This document shows positions 11,017-21,420 of a DNA stretch of 63,806 nucleotides, piece by piece (the stretch's first letter is position 1; each line of letters starts with the position of its first letter). The translations under genes and the position numbers were made by a program. The stretch spans positions 1 through 63,806 of the forward strand of contig JAPTJF010000374.1 of NCBI GenBank assembly GCA_029339195.1, in the 5' to 3' direction. Source of the stretch: Micractinium sp. NFX-FRZ (taxonomy: Eukaryota > Chlorophyta > Trebouxiophyceae > Chlorellales > Chlorellaceae). The notes under the pieces are model-generated. The model was not told the DNA's origin and ran no database searches. It saw only the letters and a program-made list of their open reading frames with translations.

Positions 11017-12001
11017 ACCCGTCGGCAGCCAGGATAGGATGGGCGGAGGTATCCAGTTGAAGAAGCTTGGAGAATGCGTGTGAAGTGAGGGAGCGAGTGG
11101 GTGAGCGCGCGAGTGAACGAGCGAGCTTGCAAGCTTTTTGCCGTTTGCTTGCCTGCCTGCATGAGTGCGTGCTTGTGATGTAACAAAGCGTGGCGCCTCA
11201 CAGAGAAGGAGGAGAGGAGGCAGGGAAGGCATGGATCCCCGGAAGCTATCGGAAGTGCCTGTGTTGGCGCCTGCAGGTGCCCATGCTGTGCATGCAATCT
11301 GCCTGGATCATCCATGATGCTGCACAGCCTCTGGCAGTGAAGCAGGCACTGCACTCGGCCTGCTGGATCACCAGCTGGGCACCTGACGGTTGGAAAGCGG
11401 AGCCGCAAGTTGGCAGGCAAGCAGGCAGACAGACAGGCAGGCCAGACGCTGCCCCAGCTGCGGGCAACAACCTGTTGCCTTGACCTTAGCTACAAAGGGT
11501 GCCTCCTGCCCTCCTTCCCAAGTCCGCGACGGTCCTGCAGCACTTGATGCCCGCCTCCCCCGAGCACAACTCTGCCTGCCTCCCCTGCGGCACAGGTCTG
11601 AGCGCACGTTTGCGCTATTGCGAGCATTCACCCTTTGGTAAGCTGAACAATTATGCTGCAGTGATGAGGTGACATGGTGTTATAAAAGTGACGGGGGCAA
11701 CTGCACATGACGATGACATGGTGGCTGCGAGGAAAACAGGGCATCAGGAATCGCGGGATGAGGCAGGCTGGCAGCGCGGGCGGTGGGGAAAAGGCCGGCG
11801 CTCGGGAACATGAAGCAGCTGTGCAAGCCTGGGATGGCATGCGGATTGGTTGACAGAGCTCACCCGCCTCTGCCCGCCCGTTATGCGGGCAGGACGGGAA
11901 GCATGCCCTCTGGGGGGGGCATGTGTGCGGCAGGACGGCCCTTTGCAGGCACGTGCATTCGCTCTCTTCTTCTCTCAGTCACACTGCCTGGCAGGCCCTC
12001 T
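11017..12001. other. Convergent intergenic region between DUF1338 (+) and SIMPL (-) genes
   Basis: It contains the 3' UTR of the upstream gene with TGTAA at 11179 and short GAGCGAGTGGGTGAGCGCGCGAG-like repeats near 11085-11125. I saw no exon with coding character and no TGTAA on the minus strand for the SIMPL gene. Confidence 0.5.
11179..11183 (+). terminator. TGTAA polyadenylation signal of the DUF1338 gene
   Basis: TGTAA lies 163 bp downstream of the stop codon. TGTAA is the usual polyadenylation signal in chlorophyte algae. Assignment is by motif and position. Confidence 0.5.
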
Positions 12002-15000
12002 TCAGGAGATGGAGTATTCCATTGCCACGGTGGCAGTCACCTGCAGGCAGCAAGGGGCAGCGAGAGGGGGGGGGGAAGAAAGGGAGGCAAAGGAGGGGTG
12101 AGCAGGCGTCGTGGGCAGGTGCAGGCGTGTCAGGCAGACCAGGTTGCTTGGGCAGGTGTAAGGCTGCAAGGAGAGCGGCCTGTGTCTGCAGCCACGATCA
12201 GCTGGGGACCAGAGGAAGCAGCAGGCTGAGCAGGAGCACCGCCCGCCCTCTCAGCAGCACCGCTGCCCCGCTGGGCACCCGCCCTCCCCAGCCGCCCCAC
12301 GCACGGTGGTGGCGCCGATTTGCACCGGCGTGGAGGTGTCAGCGGCAGCCCCCTCAGGCACGGCCAGGGCGGCCCCTGCAGCACAGCAGCGCCAGCGGCA
12401 AAGGGGGAGCGGTAGGTCAGGCCGGACTCACAGTGGTGGCGCCAATCTGGATGGGGGTGGCGCTGGGGCGGGCAGTGGCCATGTCGGACGCACCGCCGGC
12501 TGCGCGCATGCAGGCGGGGGCGGCAGCGGCGGCGGCAACAGGCGTCCATTAGCGCTATGCACGCTGGCCAGGGCTGGACAGCACTGCTTGGGCTGCAGCA
12601 CAAGAAACGGTCTCGGGGTGTGTGCATGCTGTGCCCCTCAAACCACCCCGGACCGCATGCCTTCAGAGAAAGAAAAGAGACCCCAACCAAGGTACGAGAG
12701 CCACTCTAAGGGTGCAAGACGGGTCTATCTCTCACCTGCCGGCATGGGCACAGGCGGCGGGGGTGCCACGTTGCTGTCTGAGATGGACTTGACGGCGCCC
12801 AGGGTCACCTTGGCGGCCTGCACATCATGCAGAGGCGGGGGAAGGGCAGAGGGGAGGGAGTGACGCCACTTGGGCACAGTGGGGCATGGGGCTGGGCAAA
12901 CGGCGTACAGACACACATTGCTGCACCGGCACGGCTGCACCGGCACTCCAAGTCATCCCTCTTTCACCACATATAAACACGTCATGTCACCTGACTCAGC
13001 CGTTCGCCCACCCAAGCCAGCCCCGAAGAAGCTCAACCGCTTCTCTCAAATGCAATAGGAAAGCTGTGCACTCGCCTTGGCCAGCAGCGCTGCCGTCTCG
13101 GTTGCGTCGTCCACCGCCGCGGTGCGCGCCTCGTTGGTGGCGCTGCGCTTCAGGGCGGGGGACAGCTCCATGGCAACCTGGGACACCTGCGGATGCATGG
13201 GCCACAAGGGCGGGCAGAGCAACGTCAAGGTGTGGGGAAAGAAAGGCACAGGCAGGCCAATGCCGGGATGGGGGATTGGGGGTGCTGGGGGGTCATCAAA
13301 ACGCGCAGAACAGGCAACAGCAGCAGCTATTGTGCCGACCTGCGGCACAGGCTGTGGGGGCTGACTGCGACCGGCCGGCGGGCTGGAGCAGCACAGGCAA
13401 GCAGGCGGCCTGCTCTGCCGGCAGGCAGGCATGCAATCGAGGGGAGCCGAGCAGCGCTTGTGCTGCTGTACCTGCCTGCCCCTGCCTCCCTGCGGCTCTG
13501 CTTGCCCTGGGGCATTGCCGCCGGGCTGCCAACGACAACGGCTAGGTGGCATTAGCACAACTACATTACAAGAAATTCACTTGCTTATGCACAATGACCT
13601 TGGGTGGGTCCCCACCTGCAGGTCGTTGCCGCCGGTGCGCACGGCGGTGTCAATGACGGCTGCCAGGGTGGCGCTCAGCTCCGTGGTGTTGCCGTCGCTG
13701 CCGTCAATCTTGACCACCTGTTGGAGCGCATGGCACAGTAATACACTTATTACTATGAACACTGAATACGTAAGACACCCACACAGTGGTGGGCATGACA
13801 GCAGCCTGCCCTAGGCTGTCGAGCGTGGTGTACCCCCACTGCCCTGAATGCACGATGCTGCCGCCCCGCCCCGACCAGGCCCTGATGATGGGTGCCCCTA
13901 GGGCTGCGCCCCCCCCCTGTGCAGCACCCACCATGGACTGGGAGCAGGTGTAGCCGCTGATCTTCTGGGTGCTGCACACAGCAGTGAGGGAGCAAACCAT
14001 CCGAGAGCAGGCTGTTAGTGGCGGGCACTCCACTCCCCTGCTGCCCCAGCAGCCCAGCCCGACAAACCACCCACAGACCAATTCACGGCTTGGATACAGG
14101 TTGGGACATCTAGCCAGGTCAGCACCCGCTACTCACGAGGTGATCTGGTCATAGACATAGTTGGGCGAAACATTGTAGTTCTCAGTTGTCAGGTCCTCGG
14201 CATCAATCGCGTTGATCTCGTCCAGGGCAGCCCGCACGCTGGTGGTGGTGGCTGCAGCCTGCTCGCACGCGGCGCGCGCCGAGGGCTTGGTGACAGACAC
14301 CGCCAGGTGGACCTGCGGGAACAGAGAAAAGGGGCACCGAGGGCATGCAGGGGAACCGCCGTGTTAGAAGGCAGAGGGGAGGGGAGGTGGGCAGGGCAGG
14401 GAGCAGGGGGACACACGGACGGCTTGGAGACAGACACTCACAGGTACATCTGTGGGTGGTACCAACGGAATTAACTTTAGGAGGTACCAGAAATGGGGCA
14501 GGAAGGAGCAGGCAGAGGAACGGAGGGATTGAGATGGGGGAGGTGAGGCATGTGCGCAGAGCGCCCGGCGTGCGGCAGCGCGATGAGGGGCAAGTCCCCC
14601 CTGCAGCGCAAGTCCCCCCTGCAGCGCAAGTCCCCCCTGCAGCGCGACGAACAGCAGAAGAAGTCCCAGGCCCACATTGCAGCCGCTGGTCTGACTTGCC
14701 TTGGCGACATCAGGCACCACAGACACGGTCCCCGTGCCGGTCACCGACAGCTTGCCTCCCTGCAGTAGTCAAACGGCAGGGCGAGTTGTGTGCAGCGGCA
14801 CCTCGCGCTCCCGCCTCACGCCACCCTCAGCGGCGCGCACGCCCGCGCGCCGTCCCCAGCTGCCAGGTGCGCCTGCACGCGGCACCCGACACCGAGACGG
14901 TTGAAAAGTGCCAAGGGGGAGGGCTGCAGGGCCCACGCGCATCCGGTCCAGGAGCGGAACGCGGTCTGCGCTCTTCCCACCTTCTGCTCGTCCGTTGCCT

Positions 15001-15058
15001 GTGCGCTGGCCATGCCCAGAAGACCCGAGCACAGGAGCAGGGCAAGCAGCGGCCTCAT
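12002..15058 (-). CDS. Secreted SIMPL-domain (DUF541) protein with two alternative penultimate exons
   Basis: Exons: 14981-15058, 14700-14759, 14137-14312, 13932-13971, 13616-13717, 13076-13186, 12736-12817, then either 12432-12499 or 12305-12375, and 12002-12040. Using the first alternative gives 251 residues. The first exon encodes a signal peptide (MRPLLALLLCSGLLGMASAQA). SIMPL hallmarks follow: LSVTGTGTVSVVPDVAK, VHLAVSVTKPSARAACEQ, then SPNYVYDQITS and a TATVAMEYSIS C-terminus, matching the VTA-type final strand of the bacterial YggE/SIMPL family. The family is linked to oxidative-stress or envelope functions, but the biochemical role is unclear. Two introns have GC donors (AAG|GCAAGT at 14699, AAG|GCGAGT at 13075). 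The two alternative exons both join phase 1 to phase 0, and including both shifts the frame. Confidence 0.85.
12305..12499 (-). other. Candidate mutually exclusive exon pair of the SIMPL gene
   Basis: The 68-nt exon at 12432-12499 and the 71-nt exon at 12305-12375 both start in phase 1, end in phase 0, and encode nearly the same ending (TPIQIGATT and TPVQIGATT) before the same donor position. Spliced singly, either joins exon 7 to the final exon in frame. Spliced together, they shift the frame. Confidence 0.65.
14590..14645. repeat. Three 18-bp tandem repeats with CTGCAG in SIMPL intron 2
   Basis: CAAGTCCCCCCTGCAGCG is repeated perfectly three times at 18-bp spacing. On the coding (minus) strand each unit presents GCTGCAGGGGGG, a decoy for a CAG splice acceptor. 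It is purely intronic. Confidence 0.85.
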
Positions 15059-15668
15059 TCGTTTGCCGGAGAAGTGTGCGAAGTGGGCAAAGGACGCGTG
15101 TGTGGGGTATCTCTAGCTGCTTCGGTAGCGCTGCGACGTGTAGAGTACACTGGTTGTGCGCCGAAAGTCAACGGCTTTGTCCGAGCGCAACGCGCTTTTG
15201 GTTATGCCCCCCCGCCACGTTTGCAGCAGCACGAGCGGCGGCAGTCTGACCAGGCCACGGCTCTCAGCCCTCCTAGCTCAGCCCTCCTAGCTTCTGGGTT
15301 CCTGCACTCCTGACCTGCTCTATCTAGAGGCATGATAGTTTCCCAGTTACACGCATGCAACAGCCCGCCCAACCGCTCCATGCCCACAGCGGCACCCACG
15401 TGTAGTTCTGCAGGTACGATGGCCTTCCGCCGCTCGTCTAGTCTAGTCGAGTCTTTACAGCATTCCACCGTGAGGCATTCACACCGCCGCTTCTCTGCGG
15501 GATGCAAATATTGCATGCCCACTTCATCATAGGTGCCAATGTGTGCCACGATACAAGCCACGGCCAGGGGTCTGACAACCCAGCAAAGCAGCACCCACGT
15601 TCCTTGCACAGGAGTGATCAATATTACAGTTGCAAGGTGCATCATCCTCCAGCCTCTCGCACGTACGG
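15059..15668. other. Region between two minus-strand genes
   Basis: It should hold the SIMPL promoter next to 15058 and the 3' UTR of the LRR gene next to 15669. TTACA at 15624-15628 (TGTAA on minus) lies 41 bp beyond the LRR stop and fits a polyadenylation signal. No gene recognised. Confidence 0.55.
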
Positions 15669-17651
15669 CTACTGCATGGCACGCTTTTGACCGCCGCCCG
15701 TCCACTGCTGCTGCCCTGCCCCAACTGCCGCCCAATCAACCCGCCAGTTCTGTTGCGCAGTCACGCCTGCTGCTCTGCCGCCCTGCCAATGCTGCTGCTG
15801 CGCTGCTCCGGGGCCTGCTCCGGGCGGGCCCCGCCGCTCCTCCCGAGGCTGCCGGTAGCCGATGCGCCGCCCCCCCGGGATGCCCACTTGCTGCAGTGTG
15901 CCCTGCTCCTGCTGCTCCCCCTGCTGCTGCTGGTGCAACGGCTGGGCGGAGCTGCTTCCTGGAGGGGGCGCCAGCAGGCCTGCCAGCCCAGCAGCTGGGT
16001 CAAATTGCAAGAGAAGCTGCAACCCCGCTGTCTGCCAGCCCTGCAGATCGGTGGCCGCGGCGGCTGTGCCTGGGGCGCCTGCACGCAGGAAGAAAAGCAG
16101 TGGAGTGTTTACTTTACCGGCCGTCACCGAAGTTGCTTTTGAAATAAGACAGAGAACAGGAGGCCAGGCAGCAGCAAACCGAGCAGGCGCCCGGGGCCCC
16201 CCGCCCCGCTCACCCGCCTGCTCCCCTGCGCCGACGCAGCCGCAGCGGCAGGCCTTGCAGTCGTGGTTCACCACCGCTGCCGCCGCTGAGATGCTGGCAG
16301 TCAGCACCGCGGCCTGCACTGCCTGCAGGGCAAAGCGGCGCTGCAGGGGGCCCAGCACCGCCCGCGTCACGCCCGTGCCACGTGCGTCGAGGAACCTGCA
16401 AGGGGCAGGGTGGGTGCCAGCCAAACAGCGCACTGCGATAGAGGCGAGTGGTGCGGCATTTGGTGCCGTGCCGCTGCCATTCCTGGCACACACACGCGCT
16501 GCTTTAAGGGGGTGCCCAAGTCGCATGCACACACCTGCTGCGCACCCCAAACCGAGCGTGGGCACCAGCCTGCTAGCCACCAGGCCACACCCCCGTGGGC
16601 ACCCCACCTGAGCTGTGACAGGTGGTGTGGTGTGGTGTGGCCAAAGGACAAAACTCAGAGGCCAGAGGCCAAAGGTCAAAGGTCAAAGGGCCTTGCCCGC
16701 ACCTGAGCTGTGGCAGGTGGGTGAGCTCCCCCAGGCCAGGTGGCCCCACCCGCGTGCCCGCCAGCTGCAGGTGTTCAAGGGGCAGCGGTGGCCAGGCGGC
16801 CGCCTCGGCTGGCAGAGTGGCTGCTCCGGAAGCCGCCTGCCAGGCACCAACGCTGCATCGCAAGGTAAGGGAGGCGGGGCAAAGGGTGGTTGGGCCGGTG
16901 GGCAGCGCGAGGTGTGCGGGAAATCCTGGGACAAACACGTGGGTGCACACCCGCACACAAATGGGGGCTGAAGCCACCACCCCCACCTCATGCCCCGTGC
17001 ATCTGCACATGGATGCACACACATGCACGCCACACAACAGAAGTAACAAGGCAAAAACGAGCCCTACCAGTGCCCATACGTCAGCATTTCCAGGCTGCGA
17101 TCCCCCACCCCTGTGCCGCTCAGGTTCAGGGCCGCCAGCTGCGGCAGCCTGGCCAGATGGAACACTGCCCCATCGGCCAGTGCCGGCAGGCCGCCCAAAT
17201 CCAGCGCACGCAGCGTGGTCAGCGTGGCCAGCGCTGCCAGGCTGGCATCTCCCAGGCTGGTGCACCCGCGCAGGCTGAGGCAGCGCAGCTGCGGGCAGCA
17301 CGCCGCCACGGCATCCAGATGGGTCAGGGAGGGGGCAGAGAGTTCCAAATGGAGCAGCCGCTGCGCCACCAGGCCCAAGCTGGGCAGCCCGGCGGGAGGG
17401 CAGGGCGAGGGTGGGGCGGGGCAGTAGGCCAGCCGCAGCAGCTGTGGGTGCCAACAGGCGGTGGCAAAGGCGGACAGGACCTGCGGCACAAGGGCAGGTC
17501 ACATTGCATGTCACGTCAGACACAAGGCCACGCCTGCCTTGATTGCCCCCGTCTGAGCAGCGGCCATGGCACGCGTGTGCAGCTGGCACGAGCACGCACC
17601 TCGTCCTACCGTGCATGCGCATGCTATACAGCGCTCAACCCAGACCCGAAG

Positions 17652-17695
<44 letters not shown>

Positions 17696-18019
17696 TTTAC
17701 AAACCTGATGCTGCCGGGCGAGAGGTGGCAGCGGGTGCTCACTGCCGCCGCCAACGTGGGCGGCGCGCAGGTAGCGCTGCCAAGCCCAGAACACCTGCTC
17801 TGCCAGCTCTTGCTCCGGAACTAGGTCGAGATTAAAAGGGTGGAGGGTGTAGCAGAGCGCCCGGCCCAGCACATTGATTGCGAGCTGGAGCAGCGGCTGC
17901 ACAGCGCCCGCTTCTGACATGGGCGACGTGTCGTAGCTTCTTACAAATGCCTTGGGTGGGTCTACGCTGCCCGGTTCGCGACTATTCGCCGCCATGCTGA
18001 GCCTGCTGGGCGCTGCCAT
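15669..18019 (-). CDS. AMN1-like leucine-rich-repeat protein
   Basis: Exons 17705-18019, 17068-17480, 16703-16852, 16214-16395 and 15669-16078 give 489 residues, phases 0, 2, 2, 1. The core reads as cysteine-containing LRRs of the F-box/AMN1 type: LTHLDAVAACCPQLRCLSL, GCTSLGDASLAALATLTTL, LPQLAALNLSGTGVGDRSL, then LEHLQLAGTRVGPPGLGEL across an intron. A possible F-box-like helix (DLVPEQELAEQVFWAWQRYL) precedes them. The C-terminus is Gln/Gly-rich. The start is uncertain: MAAPSRLSMAANS at 18019 was chosen, but the frame is open to an ATG at 18256. The family usually acts as ubiquitin-ligase adaptors or mitotic-exit regulators; no partner can be inferred. Confidence 0.7.
16604..16628 (-). repeat. 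Decayed copy of LRR exon 3 end and donor in the following intron
   Basis: On minus, CCACCTGTCACAGCTCAGGTGGGG here repeats the real exon end CCACCTGCCACAGCTCAG|GTGCGG about 95 bp upstream. The segment between contains short CCAAAGGTCAAAGG repeats. Confidence 0.75.
17650..17695. repeat. (CCTG)n microsatellite
   Basis: About ten tandem GCCT units lie in intron 1 of the minus-strand LRR gene, directly beyond the donor of exon 1 at 17704. Expansion could influence splicing of the first intron. Confidence 0.95.
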
Positions 18020-18572
18020 GCGGAGCGCTGGCAGCGCCAAGAGCAGGCCTGTAATCCTTCTTTCGTGGTGGTCCAGGCTGCCCATTCCTAGCCCTTGCCA
18101 CCAACATCCCTGCCAGGCCATGTAGACATCTGGCCTGCGCATGGCTTCACTTTTTTGACGAGCTGCTGAGCCGCCCGCCCCCATGGTGTGCCCAAGGCAC
18201 TGCCACGTGGTGCCAGCAGAGTGGATGGCAGAAGACAGCTCAGCAAGCCTGCACATCAGGAGCACCTGCTGCAAGTCTCTACCTCCCCTCCTGCTTTTGT
18301 AGCTGGTGCTACTGACAGCCCAGATGTCTTACAATGCGGGGGTCCGTATTGGATCGCACGTTCCAGCTTGGGTGCGGCTGTCAGGAGGGGGAAGGAAACG
18401 TGGACAAAAACATGCAGCACGCTGGCGCCCTTTGCTGTGACCATGACACGTGGGCAGGCCTACGGAGGGCCCGCCACCTTGCAAGGGTGCTGCCGGCTGT
18501 GCCCGCTTCTTCTTATTGTGCTTTCTGCTTTTACTTCGATGCATTGAAGCGTGGACCACTGGCGGAGCATCT
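18020..18572. other. Region between the LRR gene start and the Pro-rich gene 3' end
   Basis: The LRR frame remains open to an ATG at 18256, so part may be coding. TTACA at 18329-18333 (TGTAA on minus) lies 240 bp beyond the Pro-rich gene stop and fits its polyadenylation signal. Confidence 0.5.
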
Positions 18573-20366
18573 TTAGACCGAGGGAGGGCTTGGTCGAGGC
18601 CTGGGTGGTGGAGGGCTAGGCCGGGGGGGAGGCGGGGAAGGAGACGGCGGTGGGCGAGGCTTTGGAGGCGGGGGAGAAGGGCGAGGCGGGGGAGGCGTCG
18701 GCGGAGGCGGGCGGGGTGGCCGGGGCGGGGGCGGGGAGGGTTTGGGAGGTGGGGGGGAGGGCCTCGGCGGCCTGGGGGAAGGCGGCGGGGGGCGAGGGGG
18801 GTATGGGGAGGGCGGCGGAGGCCGTGGGGGCCGTGGTGGGTTAGGGGGTGGGGGCGACGGCCCGGGGGGGGGAGGGGAGGGCCTGGGTGGTGGGGGAGAG
18901 GGTTTGGGAGGTGGCGGTGGGCTGAAGGGCGGGGGAGGGGGAGGCCTGGGTGGAGAGGGGCGAGGTGGCGGGGAGGGCAAGGGCGGGGGGCGGGGTGATG
19001 GTGGTGGTGGGCGGGGTGGGTAGGGGGGCGGGGGGCCTGGGCGAGGAGGGGGTGAGCTGGGCTTTTGGGGAGAGGGGGGAGATGGAGAAGGGGATGGCGG
19101 CCTGGGGCTTGGAGGAGGAGGGGACGGCGGCTGAGGGGGCAGGGGAGGAGGAGGGGACGGGCGGGGAGGGGGAGGCGAGGGCCGTGGAGGGGGCGGGCTT
19201 GGCCTGGGAGGGGAGGGAGACTTGGGCGGAGGGGGAGAGGGGCTCTGCACGGGGGGCGGAAAGGGATGGTCAATTTGCATGGGTGCATGCCACATGTTGC
19301 TTTACAATGAGCAGCCTCGGTGCATTGGCACCCAGCCACACGTGTCCATCTGCCTGCATCCCCCACCCAGCTGCCTGCAACTCAACCCTGCTGCCAGCAT
19401 CTTTGCTGCCCCTGGGCTCCCCAGCGCAACCAATACCTACCAACGTATGCTGGCATAACCCTTAGGTTTCTGGACGCTGGCATGCTGCACGCGCTCTGCA
19501 CAAGCCATGCATTCCCCATGCAGTGGGGTACCCAACTTGCCAGGCTCAGCCTGACTAAGCAAGCCCACATGCACGTATCTGGTGAGCTCACCGGGGGGGT
19601 GGGTGGCGACGGCGGTGGCAACGGCGGCCGTGGAGCAGGCGGGGGCGGGCGGGGCGGGCGGGGAGGGGTATTGCTTGCCGGGACGTTGCTGGGTGAGGGT
19701 GGTGGACGGGGCGGCAGCGGCGGGGGGGAGGGTGGCATGGGACTGGGTGGCGGCGGCCGGGGAGGGTGAGGCGGCTGCGGCAGCGAGGAGCGTGTGTGTG
19801 GGGTGGGCAGGTGAGGAGGGCAGCAGTTTGTCTCTCCTTGCAGCGAATACCAGCAAAGCCAGGCTGCAGTTAGTGGCACGCAGCGCTGCACTGAACCGGA
19901 GCGGCGTATGGCTGGGCTGGTCCTACTTGGTCAACAGGCTGTGCGATACTATGCGTCAGCTGGGTTGTGCAGCAGGCTGTGCCCCGGCTGGGCGGCATCC
20001 CTGCCTCTGCTGCTGCTGCTGGTTGCACCTGGCAACAGCTGCACGGGCGCGCACCGGGGGTGAGGGCCTCGGGGGTTTTGGCGGCGAGCGGGGGGGAGGG
20101 GAAGGGGGCGTCGGCCTGGGGGGCGGAGGCGGAGGCTTGGGAGGGGGTGGGCTGGGTGATGGCGGTTTTGGAGGGGGTTTTGGTGAGGGAGGAGGCAGCG
20201 GCGGAGGCCGTGGCATTGGGGGAGGACGAGGGGGCGATGGCGGGGGGCTAGGCCATGGAGGCGGGGGAGGCTGCACAGAAAGTGAGTAGACAAAGCGCGG
20301 CGGGTTGGCGGCTGCGCTGAGCAGGGCCCCAAACGTGCCGCAACATGCTCGAGCTATTGCATGCAT
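18573..20366 (-). CDS. Hydroxyproline-rich (SPPPP-type) protein
   Basis: Exons 20055-20366, 19592-19774 and 18573-19244 are all joined in phase 0 and give 388 residues, ending SPPSV. After about 30 residues of ordinary sequence the protein is almost entirely Pro with Ser, Arg and Lys (PSPPPPRPSPPPP repeats), interrupted by short Gly-free stretches. This composition is typical of extensin/pherophorin-type cell-wall glycoproteins of green algae. No C-terminal globular domain is present. No clear signal peptide starts at the chosen ATG (MHAIARACCGTFGALLSAA), so an upstream exon may be missing. The opposite strand forms long Gly-rich open frames that are shadows. Confidence 0.65.
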
Positions 20367-21420
20367 CCAGTGCGGCCTCTGACATAATCACTTGCATGGG
20401 GCAAAGACTACCGGAATCGAGCAGATGGAGTTGCGGGTTCTGTTTCCAAGCAGACACGAGGTGTCAGTCCGGAGTGATTTCCCGCGATCGGCAACCAGCA
20501 GCCGCGGCGGCGGAAGCCAGGCGGCGGCGGCGGCACCCGGCTGACGGCAGCACTCTTGCTGGCGCCACACTCACTGGGGACTGCTGCGCGTAGGAGGTGG
20601 CCACCAGGCAGGCTGCAGCAACCGGACGGCAGGCAGCAAGCTTGAGCGTTCGCACGAGGCCTGCGACTCGTACCCCCGAGTTGGTAGCGTCCTAGACCCT
20701 TCACGGCAACCAGGCCGCTGCAAAGCGCGTGAATGAGCCGTAATGAGCGCTCACCGAAGGCCAGAACGGTCAAGGCCGCCCCGGTTGGCCACTTCCCTTG
20801 GGCCATGGCCCTCAGGCAAGCCGCAGGCGCTCCCAAGCGTGCTAATTTAGGCTGTCAGAGTGTAACAGTATCGCCGACTGCAAATCAAAAGTGGACCAGC
20901 AGGGTGGGCTACCTCCCCGCCGTTCCCACGGCGGTGCGCCTAGGAGAGCTGCAAGAAGGATACCTGAGCTGTTACACTAGGTGTGCGTTGAGGCCGTCAC
21001 GGCGCGACGGTCGCGCCAACTGAGGCGCCACGTCGATGCCCGTCCCACGAGTTGGCCGTGCGGCGCAGCATGTCCGGGAGGGATCCTGGACCACCTCCAA
21101 CCTCTGCGTCCAAACATCATGCGGCGTGCAAAGAATATGCTAGGCTCAGGAGGGGCAAGCCCAGTGCGGTGCTGTTGTTTTTGGTCCTGCATGGCCGCTG
21201 CCGCAGGGCGGTGGCGGCGGCGGCAGCTGCGGCGCACATGCGGCTGGCAACTCCACCCTGCGCTGCTGCTGTTGCCTGTCTGTAGGCCAGAAGATGAGCT
21301 TCTGATTACACTGGTGCCGCCTGTGCCACAAATCCCACATAATGATGTCCAGAAACCCTGGCCCGGCACAAGTGGGGGCCGGAGTCTGGATCCTCACTGC
21401 TGCTGCCACTCCTCGAGTAG
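20367..21420. other. Intergenic region, no gene recognised
   Basis: It should contain the Pro-rich gene promoter at its left end and the 3' UTR of the coiled-coil gene at its right end. TTACA at 21306-21310 gives TGTAA on minus, 111 bp beyond that gene's stop. Open frames here have random Ala/Arg composition. Confidence 0.5.

Noticed and set aside
12130..12690. A 186-codon minus frame spanning the two alternative SIMPL exons
   Set aside because: It reads exon 2 of the pair out of frame (GPPWPCLRG...) and runs through intron sequence. The spliced models preserve the QIGATT ending.
14345..15313. A 322-codon plus-strand open frame
   Set aside because: It runs antisense across SIMPL exons 1-2 and introns, with random Arg/Pro/Ala content. 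The minus-strand gene is supported by a signal peptide and family motifs.
18450..20289. Long Gly-rich open frames on the plus strand
   Set aside because: They are the antisense of the SPPPP-type minus-strand exons. Pro codons CCN read as GGN on the other strand. Acceptors, donors and phase all fit the minus strand.
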